Positions 7,137-15,804 of a stretch of DNA of 30,908 nucleotides are shown in pieces. The DNA is from Alphaproteobacteria bacterium (GTDB lineage: Bacteria; Pseudomonadota; Alphaproteobacteria; SHVP01). A program made the translations under genes and the position numbers. Every line of letters begins with the position of its first letter. Position 1 is the first letter of the stretch. The stretch covers positions 1 through 30,908 of the forward strand of contig SHVP01000019.1 in the NCBI GenBank assembly GCA_009694165.1, given 5' to 3'. The notes beneath the pieces were generated by a model. It was not told the origin of the DNA and ran no database searches. It saw only the letters and a list, made by a program, of their open reading frames with translations.

Positions 7137-7730
7137 ATGTTCCTTGGATGCCAGTATTCCCTCTATCCGATGACGAGCGACTTCGTCGCCGTCATCCTCG
7201 ATGCCGTCAAGCCGCTCGAGCGCTACCGTGGCCGCCTCGACATCGAAACCGACGACGTCTCGACCACGCTGATCGGTCCACCGGAAGTGCTGTTTCTGGC
7301 GTTGTTCGAGAGCTATTCCGTGGCGGCACGTCATCCAGGCCACCTGGTGATGAACCTGACGCTGTCGCGTGGCTGCCCGGGCGAGCCCGACGATCCGCGC
7401 TGCGCCTCGCCGCGGCTGGGTGCGGGCGGAGCGGTCGAGGTAGTGGCGCTGGCGCAGCGGCGACCGGCGATCGGCATCGTCACCTCGGCGCAGATCGCGC
7501 TCTATCCGCTCGGCCGCGGTGAATACATGGACGATGTCGTTCGCTGTATCGGCGTGGCCAAGGAGGCCGGAACCTTTGCGCGCGGCAAGCATTTCTGCAC
7601 GAAGCTGGCGGGCGACGCGGCGCACGTGTTCGACACTATCGAGCAAAGTTTCCTCGCGTTTTCGCCGGCCGAGGCACACGTCGTCCTCACCGCTCTCGTG
7701 TCCAAAGGCAGTCCGAGTACTGTGCGCTGA
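7137..7730 (+). CDS. ykoF: YkoF-type thiamine/HMP-binding protein
   Basis: A 197-residue protein matching the YkoF family, two ferredoxin-like repeats that bind thiamine or its pyrimidine moiety. The N-terminal half begins CQYSLYPM and the second repeat begins SAQIALYPLGRGEYMDDV; this paired QxSLYPxxxxxYM pattern is the family hallmark. The usual length is about 200 residues. It is the first gene behind the TPP riboswitch, and its ribosome-binding site GGAG (7128-7131) lies inside the riboswitch 3' end. In ykoFEDC operons YkoF is thought to act as an accessory ligand-binding protein of the ECF transporter. No signal peptide is present, so it should be cytoplasmic. Confidence 0.9.
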   Translation: MFLGCQYSLYPMTSDFVAVILDAVKPLERYRGRLDIETDDVSTTLIGPPEVLFLALFESYSVAARHPGHLVMNLTLSRGCPGEPDDPRCASPRLGAGGAVEVVALAQRRPAIGIVTSAQIALYPLGRGEYMDDVVRCIGVAKEAGTFARGKHFCTKLAGDAAHVFDTIEQSFLAFSPAEAHVVLTALVSKGSPSTVR

Positions 7731-7780
7731 GTTGCGCCCCGGCGATCCCGCATCCCCTTCGATTACCAGAAGACTCACCC

Positions 7781-8383
7781 ATGACGACATCCGATACCTC
7801 CCGCCGCTGGACCCAACGCGAAACCGTCATTGTCGCCGCCCTCGGCGCGGCGTTCGGCGTGCTGTATCTCGGCTGGGTGCAATTGTGGTTACTGGTGCAG
7901 ACGGTCATCGGTCCGCTCGCGCTCGACATGATGCTGGGTTTCTGGTGCGTGGTTTCCGTCGTCGCCGCCTACATTATCCGCAAACCGTTTGCCGCCTTCA
8001 CCGCCGAGATGGTGGCGGCTATCGCCGAGGTGCTGACCGGCAATCCGGCGGGACTGATTCTGATCCTGACCGGTGCGGTCCAGGGGGCGGGCGCCGAGTT
8101 GCCGTTCGCGGCGACTGGTTGGCGCAGTTACCGGCTGCCGGTGCTGCTTGCTTCGGGGGCGAGTGCCGCGATTTTCAGCTTCGTCTACAACTGGGTTCGC
8201 TTTCACTACGGTAACTTGGACGCGGGCCTGCTGGTGCTGATGTTCGTGATCCGTATCGCCAGCGGCATCGTGTTGGCGGGGTTGTTGGGCCGTTTCATCG
8301 CCGACCGGCTCCATCGCACCGGCGTGCTGGCGGGCCTGGCCATCGATAGGGAGCGTACGGCGCCGGTCGGCGGCCAGGCCTGA
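7781..8383 (+). CDS. ykoE: YkoE, substrate-specific (S) component of a thiamine ECF transporter
   Basis: A 200-residue integral membrane protein with about five to six hydrophobic segments, including TVIVAALGAAFGVLYLGWVQ, LMLGF-type and RIASGIVLAGLLGRFIADRL. The patterns RETVIVAALGAAFGVLY, PLALDMMLGFWCV, ALPF-like ELPFAATGW and YNWVRFHYGNL are shared by YkoE proteins. It provides substrate recognition in the thiamine (or HMP) ECF transporter. It follows ykoF by 50 bases with no separate promoter evident. Its stop codon TGA (8381-8383) overlaps the proposed CTG start of ykoD. Confidence 0.9.
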   Translation: MTTSDTSRRWTQRETVIVAALGAAFGVLYLGWVQLWLLVQTVIGPLALDMMLGFWCVVSVVAAYIIRKPFAAFTAEMVAAIAEVLTGNPAGLILILTGAVQGAGAELPFAATGWRSYRLPVLLASGASAAIFSFVYNWVRFHYGNLDAGLLVLMFVIRIASGIVLAGLLGRFIADRLHRTGVLAGLAIDRERTAPVGGQA

Positions 8384-10059
8384 CACTCGCCCTCGACGCC
8401 CGCGATCTATTCCTGACCTATCCGCGGGCCCTGACGCCGGCGCTCGCCGGCGTTTCGTTGCAGGTCGCACCGGGCGAACGGGTGCTGGTGACCGGTCCGT
8501 CCGGATCGGGCAAGAGCAGCCTGGCGCTGTGCTGGAACGGTATCGTGCCGCAATCGATTCCGGCCCGGCTCACGGGGTCGATCAACTTGTGCGGCCGGTC
8601 GGTGGGCACGAGCCGGGTGGCCGACCTCGCCGCCTGCATCGCCTACGTGTTCCAGGATGCCGACAGCCAGCTTTGTGCGCTGACGGTCGAGGACGAGATC
8701 GCCTTTGCCCTCGAAAACCGTTGCCTGCCGCGGGCCGAGATCGAGCCGCGGATCGACGCGGCGTTGGCTGCGCTGGGCCTCGCCCCGGCGATGCGCCGGC
8801 GGCTCACGCGCACGCTGTCGGGCGGCGAGAAGCAACGCGTCGCGCTCGCGGCCGCCCTGGCGCAGGACGTCCCCGTCTACGTTTTCGACGAGCCGACGGC
8901 GCAGCTTGATCCCGAGGCAACAGCGGCCACCTATCGCGTCATCAACCGACTGGCCCGGGATGGTGCCGGGCGCGCGCTCATCTACGTCGATCACAAAGTG
9001 GAAACGTTGTTGCCGCTCACCGATCGGGCCCTTTTGTTGGGCGAGGACGGCACTCCGCGGGCGAGCGGCGACGTCGCCCATCTGTTCCACGATCAGGCCG
9101 ACCTGGTGGCGGCGACCGGCGCCTGGCTTCCGACCGCCGCCAGCCTGTTCCGACATCTACGCCGGGGCGGGCTATCCCTTGCCGGTCGTCCCCTGACGGT
9201 CGCCGATGCCTTGCGCGACCTCGATGCCGAGACCGCGCGCGCCGGCAGCGGACGCCAGATCACCGCCGGCGTCGCCGACTGGCTGGCTGGCCGGGCAACC
9301 GCGCCGACGCCGGTCGGGCCACCCATCCTTTCCCTCGACCGCGTCGGCTATGCGCCGGCACCCGGGATCGACATCCTGTCCGATCTGTCGATCAGTTTGC
9401 ACGGCGGCGAAATCGTCGGTGTCGTCGGGCGTAATGGCGCCGGCAAGTCGACGCTGGGGCTGGTCCTGGCGAATCTTCTGCGCCCCACGCGTGGTGCCCG
9501 CCTTGCCCACGCCGCTGGTGCCGTCGGGGTGGGACAATTCGTGTTCCAGAACCCGGAACATCAATTTGTCGGCGAATCGGTGCAGGACGAAGTCCGTCGC
9601 AGCGTCGTGGCCGGCGCGGGCGCATCGGCAGCCGACGTCGACCTTTCCGTCGATGCCGCGTTGCGTTCGTTCGGCCTCGAGTCGCGCCGCGAGACCCATC
9701 CCTTCCAACTCAGTCACGGACAGAAGCGGCGCCTCAGCATTCTGGTGGCGCTGCTGGCGCCCGATCGGCCCGTCCTGGTCCTGGATGAACCCAGCTACGG
9801 CCTCGACGAACGCGCCGCCTGGCACCTGCGTGGTGAGATCGCCCAGCAGCGTCGCTTCGATCGCGCCATCGTCGTCATCAGCCACGACCTCGATTGGCTT
9901 GCCGGTCTGTGCGACCGTGTTGCCGTCCTTGATCGCGGACGATTGGTTCGCTTCGATCGGGCCGCGGCGGTGTTCGCCGATGCGCCGTTTCTGGCCGGAG
10001 TCGGCCTGGCCGCGCCGGCCGCCCAGGCCGTTGCGGATTGGCTCCATGCCCGCGGCTGA
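8380..10059 (+). CDS. ykoD: YkoD, fused two-domain ECF transporter ATPase (EcfA-A')
   Basis: A 559-residue protein holding two ABC ATPase domains, which energise the thiamine ECF transporter. Domain 1: Walker [10 protein letters not shown] (about residues 39-47), signature LSGGEKQRV, Walker B VYVFDEPTAQLD. Domain 2: Walker A GRNGAGKST, signature LSHGQKRRL (Gly replaced by His at the third place), Walker B VLVLDEPSYGLD. The first ABC strand (LDARDLFLTYPRALTPALAG) lies before any ATG, GTG or good TTG. The only start that keeps it is CTG 8380, overlapping the ykoE stop as CTGA. TTG 8458 would remove that strand. A coupled CTG start is therefore proposed. The end overlaps ykoC by 14 bases. Confidence 0.88.
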   Translation: MTLALDARDLFLTYPRALTPALAGVSLQVAPGERVLVTGPSGSGKSSLALCWNGIVPQSIPARLTGSINLCGRSVGTSRVADLAACIAYVFQDADSQLCALTVEDEIAFALENRCLPRAEIEPRIDAALAALGLAPAMRRRLTRTLSGGEKQRVALAAALAQDVPVYVFDEPTAQLDPEATAATYRVINRLARDGAGRALIYVDHKVETLLPLTDRALLLGEDGTPRASGDVAHLFHDQADLVAATGAWLPTAASLFRHLRRGGLSLAGRPLTVADALRDLDAETARAGSGRQITAGVADWLAGRATAPTPVGPPILSLDRVGYAPAPGIDILSDLSISLHGGEIVGVVGRNGAGKSTLGLVLANLLRPTRGARLAHAAGAVGVGQFVFQNPEHQFVGESVQDEVRRSVVAGAGASAADVDLSVDAALRSFGLESRRETHPFQLSHGQKRRLSILVALLAPDRPVLVLDEPSYGLDERAAWHLRGEIAQQRRFDRAIVVISHDLDWLAGLCDRVAVLDRGRLVRFDRAAAVFADAPFLAGVGLAAPAAQAVADWLHARG

Positions 10060-10804
10060 GCGCCGGCCCCTCGCCGGCGTCAACGCGCTGACCAAGCTGG
10101 CGGCGGCGGTGGTGTATTTCGGCGCCGTCTCGGTGGTCTTCGACTTGACCTTCCAGCTCCTCGTGTTGGCGGCAACAGTCGCGGCCTTGCTGGTGCTCGA
10201 GCGAGTGCAACCGCTGCATCTGCTCAAGGTCATGGTGCCCTTCGCGCTGATGGGGTTGGGCTACCTGTGGACCAACATCGTCTTTCATCGCGAGGCTGGC
10301 CTCTACGTCGAGTCGCTCGGCCGCTTCTCGCTCTGGCGCAATCCCGCACTCGATGACGGGGTCATTGTGTTCCTGCGCACCGTCAACTTCGGCAGCCTGT
10401 CGTTTCTCTTCGTCTCGTCGACCAGCCCGGCAGCGCTGGCGCAGGCCCTCATGCAGCGTGCCCGAGTACCGCCGTCGCTCGCCTTCAGCGTGTCGGGCGC
10501 GGTACAGTTCATCCCGCTGCTGATCGAGGACCTGCACCAGCTTCGCCTTGCCCATCGCCTGCGCGCGCCACCGACCGGCGGGCGCTGGTGGCGTGGACCG
10601 CGGCGCTACGCCGAGATGCTGATCCCACTGCTGGCCGGCAGCGTTCGCCGGGCCCAGCGGAGCGCGATCAGCATGGAGGCGCGCGGCCTGACTCATCCGA
10701 TGCGCCGTACCTACCTGCACCGCTCGGTATTCGGCCGCGCTGACGCAGTATTTGGGGTGATCGCCGGGCTGCTTCTCGCCGCGATGGCGGTTGGCCTTTC
10801 CTGA
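10046..10804 (+). CDS. ykoC: YkoC, transmembrane (T) component of the thiamine ECF transporter
   Basis: A 252-residue CbiQ/EcfT family protein. Several membrane segments are visible: LTKLAAAVVYFGAVSVVFDL, LTFQLLVLAATVAALLVLE, VMVPFALMGLGYLWTNIVF and a C-terminal GVIAGLLLAAMAVGLS. The coupling-helix region carries SAISMEARGL, which corresponds to the Ala-Arg-Gly motif that docks on the ATPase. ATG 10046 lies inside the end of ykoD, giving a 14-base overlap and translational coupling. It is the last gene of the riboswitch-controlled operon. About 250 bases of apparently non-coding sequence follow. Confidence 0.9.
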   Translation: MPAAERRPLAGVNALTKLAAAVVYFGAVSVVFDLTFQLLVLAATVAALLVLERVQPLHLLKVMVPFALMGLGYLWTNIVFHREAGLYVESLGRFSLWRNPALDDGVIVFLRTVNFGSLSFLFVSSTSPAALAQALMQRARVPPSLAFSVSGAVQFIPLLIEDLHQLRLAHRLRAPPTGGRWWRGPRRYAEMLIPLLAGSVRRAQRSAISMEARGLTHPMRRTYLHRSVFGRADAVFGVIAGLLLAAMAVGLS

Positions 10805-11056
10805 GGTGCCTGCGTCATACGCGAAGCACGGGTGGTCACCGCCGTCTGTCCGCGTTGCTCGGTGCCGGCACGGGTCGCGCTCCGGCTTCGGCGCAAACCG
10901 GGAGGGACCCGGGAACAAGGCGCCTGGTCCGGACGTTAACCAGCCAGCGCCGCAGATTTCCTCAGTCAGATGGGCCCGATCCCGCGTTTCCTTGATTTTT
11001 TTAATCGGGTTGCCGATGACGGCGGGGCTGCTGCGCAAGGGGACACGCTGGCTGCG
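10805..11056. other. Intergenic stretch between ykoC and the coiled-coil gene
   Basis: Third-position bias is lost here. It contains only short local hairpins, for example CCGGG/CCCGG (10898-10912) and GATT/AATC around a T-run near 10993-11005. I see no intrinsic terminator and no recognised riboswitch. The in-frame ATG at 10970 could extend the downstream gene, but codons 10970-11056 are rich in third-position T, unlike the neighbours. Confidence 0.4.
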
Positions 11057-11611
11057 ATGACGACGCTGGCATTGGAGCCGGTGGAGCCGGATCGGCTCCA
11101 CGAGGCCGAAACGGAGCTCCGCCACCTCCGGGCGACGATCCGTGCGCTGCGCGAAGAGCTCGAAGGGCAGCGCTTCGCCGGCGAGCAGGCCGTCCAGAAG
11201 GCGCTGGCCTCGGTGGTCGATGAGAAGCAGCAGATGCGCGCCGCGGTAGAGGCCGTGCGTGGGGAGTTGGAACGCAGCCGGGCCGAGCGCGACGAAGCCG
11301 TGCAGGCGGCCCGAGCGGCGGCGCATGACGAGATCGTCCAGTTGCGCTCCACCGCCCAGACCCTGCGCGACGAACTTGATCAGGTCCACATCGCCGGCGA
11401 CCAGCGGGTGCAGGAGGCGGTTCAGGGTGGAAGCGCCGAGGCCGGCCAGTTGAAAGCGACAATTCGGGCGCTGCGCGACGAAATGGACGCCACAAAGTTC
11501 ATCTACGAGGCTCAGATTCAGGAAATCGAGCGGTAGGCCCGAGCCGAAGTTGCGCAATTGCACGCGGCGGTCCAGGCGCTATGCGAGGAATTGGAGAAAC
11601 GGCTTGGCTGA
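11057..11611 (+). pseudogene. Coiled-coil protein with 36-residue tandem repeats, interrupted by TAG
   Basis: Cytoplasmic, highly charged helical protein with no known enzymatic domain. Four full 36-residue repeats and a half repeat run in perfect register: 11126-11233, 11234-11341, 11342-11449, 11450-11557 and 11558-11608. Each unit begins L/M-R-A/S-T/A-x-x-A/T-L/V-R-D/E-E-L/M and ends in Gln. An in-frame TAG at 11534-11536 falls at position 29 of repeat 4. Codons after it continue the repeat (ARAEVAQLHAAVQALCEELE) to TGA 11609-11611. So the TAG looks like a sense codon (CAG?) that has mutated, or a base-call error. ATG 11057 (MTTLALEPVEPDR) is preferred to ATG 10970 on codon use. The GAF-cyclase starts 60 bases on, suggesting a partner or a former N-terminal part of it. 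Confidence 0.7.
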
Positions 11612-11670
11612 GATCGAGGCGAAATCGAACAGCCGGCGCGACGGCGACGTCGCGGCGCCGACGCAAGGAG

Positions 11671-13934
11671 ATGGCGCAGAAGATCACACCCGCCGACAAG
11701 AAGCGCCTGCGTCGTGCCGAAATTCTGCTGAACGTCGCAAAGAAATGCGCCGGGATCGAAACGCTCGACGACATTCTCGAAGCGCTAGTCGAAATGACCT
11801 CATGGGAGATCGGTTGCGAGCGCGGCGCCCTGTTCCTCAATGACCCGCTCACCGGCGAGCTTTACTCGCGCGTCGCCCAGGGCACGTTCCGGCGCGAGAT
11901 TCGCATTCTTAACACCAGCGGCATCGCCGGCCATGTGTTCAAAACCAGTGAAGGGCTCATCATCGACGACGCCTATGCCGACAAGCGGTTCAATTTGACG
12001 GTCGACCAGCAGACCGGCTTCACCACCAAGAGCATCCTTTGCGTCCCCGTCCGCACCGTCAAAGGCGGGATCATCGGCGTGATGCAGTCCCTCAACAAGA
12101 AAGAGGGCCAATTCAACGAAGACGACCTGGCGCTGCTTGCCGACATGACGACGCAGGCGGCGGTGGCGCTGCAGAGCGTGCAGTTCGTCGAGCGCATGAA
12201 GAAGAACCGCGCCAAGGAAATGGAGTTCCTCGACCTGGTCGCCGACGTCACCTCGCAACTCGAACTCGGGACCCTGCTGCAGCGGGTCATGGGCGAAGCG
12301 ACACGGATGTTGGGGGCCGAGCGCTCGACCCTGTTCATGAACGACGAGAAGACCAACACGCTGTTTTCGCGGATCGCCCAGGGAGCCTCGACCGGCGAGA
12401 TTCGCCTACCCAATTACCTCGGCATTGCCGGCGCGGTGTTTACGTCGGGCAAGAGCGTGAACATCCCCTACGCCTATGCCGACCTGCGCTTCAACCCAGC
12501 CTTCGACAAGCAGACCAGGTTTTTCACCCGCTCGATCCTTTGCGTTCCGGTCAACAACAAGGCCGGCAAGGTGATCGGCGTTACCCAGGTGCTGAACAAA
12601 CGCGGCGGCCCGTTCACCGAGGAAGACGAGTCGCGCCTGAAGGCGCTCACCGCGCAGGTCGCGATCGCGCTCGAGAACGCCAAGCTGTTCGACGATATCC
12701 AGAAAATAAAAAACTACAACGACAGCATGCTGGAAAGCATGTCGAACGGGGTGGTCGCGCTGGATGAGAACGGCAAGGTCGTCACCTGCAACGGCGCGGG
12801 CCTCGAGATCCTGAAGGTCGCCGCCAAGGACATCGTCGGCAAAAAGGCCGAGGACTTGTTCGCCGGCGCCAACGCCTGGGTGATGGAGCGCATCGGCAAT
12901 GTAAAAGAAATCCAGAGCTCCGATACGACGATGGACGCCTCGCTCGAGCTCGGCGGCGAGAAAGTGTCGGTCAATCTCACGGTCATGCCGCTGGTCAGCG
13001 GCGAAGAAGGGAAAAAGCTTGGGTCGATGCTGATGATCGAAGACATCGGCTCGGAGAAGTGCATGAAGGCGACGATGTCGCGCTACATGGACCCGACCAT
13101 CGCCGCCAAGATGCTGGAAGGAGGCCAGGACCTGCTGGGTGGCGCAATGCCGTGGCGACGATCATGTTCACCGACGTGCGCGGGTTCACCACGATCACCG
13201 AGGAATATGGCGCACAGGGAACGGTGTCGTTCCTCAACGAGTACTTCACCCTGATGGTCGACTGCATCACTAAGGAAGAGGGGATGCTCGACAAGTTCAT
13301 CGGCGACGCGATCATGGCGGCATTCGGCCTGCCGATGTCGCACGACGACGACCCCGACCGTGCGGTTAGGGCGTCAATCTCGATGATCCGCGAGCTTTGG
13401 CGATGGAACGCCGAACGCGCCGTCAAGGGCCTGAAGACGGTCGATATGGGGGTCGGCCTCAACACCGACACCGTCGTATCGGGCGACATTGGGTCGCCCA
13501 AGCGGATGGACTACACTCTTATCGGCGACGGCGTGAACCTTGCCTCGCGGTTGGAAAGCGCCTGCAAGGCCTACTCGGCGCGCATCCTAATCAGCGAGAA
13601 CACCTTCAAGAAGCTGCGCGGCACCTACCGCACCCGCGACATCGATCTGGTGGTCGTCAAGGGCAATACCGAACCGGTCGGGGTATTCGAGGTGCTCGAC
13701 TGTCACACCGAAGAAACCTTCCCCAACCTGATGGACGTGGTGAACTACTTCAACGAGGGAGTTTGGCAGTATCGTGGCGCCAAGTGGGACGCGGCGACCG
13801 AGAAGTTCCGCCGGGCGCTCGAATTCAACCCGAAGGCCAAACTGGCCGAGACCTATATCAAGCGCTGCGAAACTCTGAAGGCGCATCCGCCCGAGGGCGA
13901 ATGGGACGGCGTCTGGGTGATGAAAGAAAAATAG
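11671..13934 (+). pseudogene. GAF-GAF-PAS-class III adenylate/guanylate cyclase, single frameshift
   Basis: Reconstructed as about 754 residues: GAF domain 1 (about 15-170), GAF domain 2 (about 190-350), PAS domain (about 360-470, SMLESMSNGVVALDENGKV), cyclase catalytic domain (about 500-670) and a TPR-like tail ending EWDGVWVMKEK. Catalytic parts are intact after the break: FTDVRGF and DKFIGDAIMAAFG carry the two metal Asp residues and a Lys near the base site; NLASRLE carries the Asn/Arg pair. The frame changes near 13142: LEGGQDLLGG ends in one frame and RNAVATIMFTDVRGF begins in another. One base missing in the GG run explains it. No slippery heptamer is present, so programmed shifting is unlikely. 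ATG 11671 matches family starts (MAQKITPADKK), but AAGGAG abuts it directly. Confidence 0.8.
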
Positions 13935-13938
13935 CCGT

Positions 13939-15153
13939 CTAGCGCCGTGCCCCGCCCTGGCGGAGCAGCGCCTGGACCCCGGGAAGAATCCGCCCTTCCA
14001 ACCATTCGAGAAAGGCGCCGCCCGCCGCCGATACGTAGGTGAGCCTGGTGTCGACCCCCGCCTTGGCGAGCGCCGCCATGGTGTCGCCACCGCCGGCCAC
14101 GCTGAGCAGCGTCCCCGCCGTCGTCAGTTCGGCGACGGCGCGGGCGATGGCGGTGGTGCTGCGGTCGAACGGCTCGATCTCGAAGGCGCCGAGCGGTCCG
14201 TTCCACACCAGCGTCCGGCATCGCCGCAAGTGACGGATCAGCGTTGCCACCGACTTCGGCCCGATGTCGAGGATCATCTGGTCCGCCGGCACCGCGGCGG
14301 TCGGCACGATCATGGTCGCGATGCCGGTCTTCAATGCCGGTGCCACCATGGCGTCTTCCGGGAGAACGATGGCGCAGCCGCGGCGCGCGGCCTTGGCTAG
14401 AATCTGGCGCGCGGTCTCGGCAAGATCGGGCTCGAACAAACTCTTGCCGATGGACACGCCCTGGGCATGCAGAAAGGTGTTGGCCATCCCGCCGGCAATG
14501 GCCAGCACCTGGACCTTGTCGAGCAGATTGGTCAACGCCGCCAATTTTGTTGTTACCTTGGAGCCGCCGACGATCGCGGCGACCGGCCGTTCGGGTTTGT
14601 CGAGGGCGCGATGCAGCGCAGTAAGCTCGGCCTCCATTCCCCGACCGGCCGCCGACGGGAGATGATGGGTAATGCCCTCGATCGAGGCGTGGGCGCGATG
14701 CGAACAGGAAAATGCCTCGTTAACGTAGAGATCGCCGAGTCGCGACAGCGCCTTGGCGAAGGCTGGATCGTTGTCTTCCTCGCCGGGATGAAACCGCAGG
14801 TTCTCCATCAGCACGATCTCGCCCGGCTCGAGTTCCCTGACTGCACGCTCGGCCTCGGGTCCGACGCAGTTCTCGGCGAAGGCGAGCGGCGGCCGATTGA
14901 GGGCGGCGCCCAGCACTTCATTGATCCGGCGCAGCGATAGCTTGGGGTCGAACTTGCCGTCCGGTCGACCAAAATGGGAGAGCAGGACGATCTTGGCCCC
15001 ACGCCGCAGCAGCTCGCGCAGCGTCGGCGTCAGCCGCTCGATGCGCAGGCCGTCGGTCATGTGCAGGTCCTTCATCGGCACGTTGAGGTCAGCGCGGACG
15101 AGGACGGTCTGGCCGTCAACGTCGAGATCGTCAAGGGTGCGCGAACCTTCCAT
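13939..15153 (-). CDS. pgk: Phosphoglycerate kinase
   Basis: A 404-residue PGK, catalysing 1,3-bisphosphoglycerate + ADP to 3-phosphoglycerate + ATP in glycolysis, the Calvin cycle and gluconeogenesis. The hallmarks are RTLDDLDVDGQTVLVRADLN, then VPMKD, LLSHFGRP, ENLRFHPGEE, NEAFSCSHRAHAS, GGSKVTTKL, WNGPLGAFE and the nucleotide-binding SVAGGGDT near the end. ATG 15153 gives the family start (MEGSRTLDDLDV). GTG 15180 would add nine residues, with AAGGAG inside that extension. The usual partners (gap upstream, fba downstream) are not adjacent, so this is a detached pgk. It is divergent from the ACT-domain gene and nearly abuts the cyclase at its 3' end (4 bases). Confidence 0.95.
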   Translation of the reverse strand: MEGSRTLDDLDVDGQTVLVRADLNVPMKDLHMTDGLRIERLTPTLRELLRRGAKIVLLSHFGRPDGKFDPKLSLRRINEVLGAALNRPPLAFAENCVGPEAERAVRELEPGEIVLMENLRFHPGEEDNDPAFAKALSRLGDLYVNEAFSCSHRAHASIEGITHHLPSAAGRGMEAELTALHRALDKPERPVAAIVGGSKVTTKLAALTNLLDKVQVLAIAGGMANTFLHAQGVSIGKSLFEPDLAETARQILAKAARRGCAIVLPEDAMVAPALKTGIATMIVPTAAVPADQMILDIGPKSVATLIRHLRRCRTLVWNGPLGAFEIEPFDRSTTAIARAVAELTTAGTLLSVAGGGDTMAALAKAGVDTRLTYVSAAGGAFLEWLEGRILPGVQALLRQGGARR

Positions 15154-15279
15154 CGCCGTCCGTTCCCGCTCCTTCGGCACCGGTGAGCGGCGCGCACGAT
15201 AGCGGCTTCGGCTGCGCCGGGCAATCGGCGCGCGATCGCCGGTTGTTGGTCGTCACCGTTGCGAGCATACTGCGCGCCC

Positions 15280-15804
15280 ATGACGGGAATGGTACTCATC
15301 AAAGCGCGGGGGCGCGACAGGGTCGGTTTGATCGCCGCGTTGACCGGTCGGTTGTTCGAACTCGGACTTAATCTTGGCGACACCGCTTTCGCGGTGCTCG
15401 GCACCGGCTTTGAGTTCAGCACGGTCGCAGATGTCGCTGCCGGGGTGGACCCGACGACGATCTCGCGCGAGCTGGTTGCCTTGCCCGAACTGCGGGCGTG
15501 CGCGATCGAGGTGCACCCCTTCACCTTCGAGCCCGTGCATGCCGAAAGCGGGCGCGCCACCCACCGCATTCGCGTCGCCGGTGGCGACCAGCCGGGATTA
15601 ATCGCGCGCCTCGCCGAGGCCTTCGGCCAGTTCGGTGCCAATATCGTGCGGCTCAATTCCGAGCGTGAGCCGGGCGGCGCCGGCTTCCGCTACAGCACTC
15701 AGTTCGAAGTGGCCATGCCAGCGGATCGCGCCGAGGCCTGCATCGCCGCTGTCGCCAATACGGCCGAACAGCTCCACCTCGACTGCAGCTGGGTTCGCCT
15801 CTAG
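15280..15804 (+). CDS. Tandem ACT-domain protein (GcvR-like)
   Basis: A 174-residue protein built of two ACT domains: residues about 1-80 (MVLIKARGRDRVGLIAALTG) and about 88-170 (THRIRVAGGDQPGLIARLAE followed by FGQFGANIVRLNSE). The D-x-x-G-L-I/V-A turn that binds amino-acid ligands is present in both. The layout resembles the GcvR glycine-cleavage regulator and related small ACT proteins. There is no DNA-binding domain, so it would act through a partner or as a sensor. The ligand is unknown. ATG 15280 is chosen although its ribosome-binding site is weak; ATG 15289 is an alternative. Its TAG stop shares the palindrome CTAG with the convergent peptide-ABC gene. Confidence 0.82.
   Translation: MTGMVLIKARGRDRVGLIAALTGRLFELGLNLGDTAFAVLGTGFEFSTVADVAAGVDPTTISRELVALPELRACAIEVHPFTFEPVHAESGRATHRIRVAGGDQPGLIARLAEAFGQFGANIVRLNSEREPGGAGFRYSTQFEVAMPADRAEACIAAVANTAEQLHLDCSWVRL

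Noticed and set aside
10805..10970. Possible riboswitch (cobalamin, SAM, ZTP, guanidine) after ykoC
   Set aside because: No consensus box of these families could be found; only small GC hairpins are present.
11534..11536. TAG as a pyrrolysine or programmed read-through codon
   Set aside because: No pyl genes or read-through context are visible. Mutation or sequencing error of a sense codon is simpler.
9878..11563. 561-codon antisense open frame over ykoD-ykoC and the coiled coil
   Set aside because: No family match; composition is that of a GC-rich shadow of the plus-strand genes.
13138..13146. Programmed -1 frameshift in the cyclase
   Set aside because: No X XXY YYZ slippery site or downstream pseudoknot is evident.
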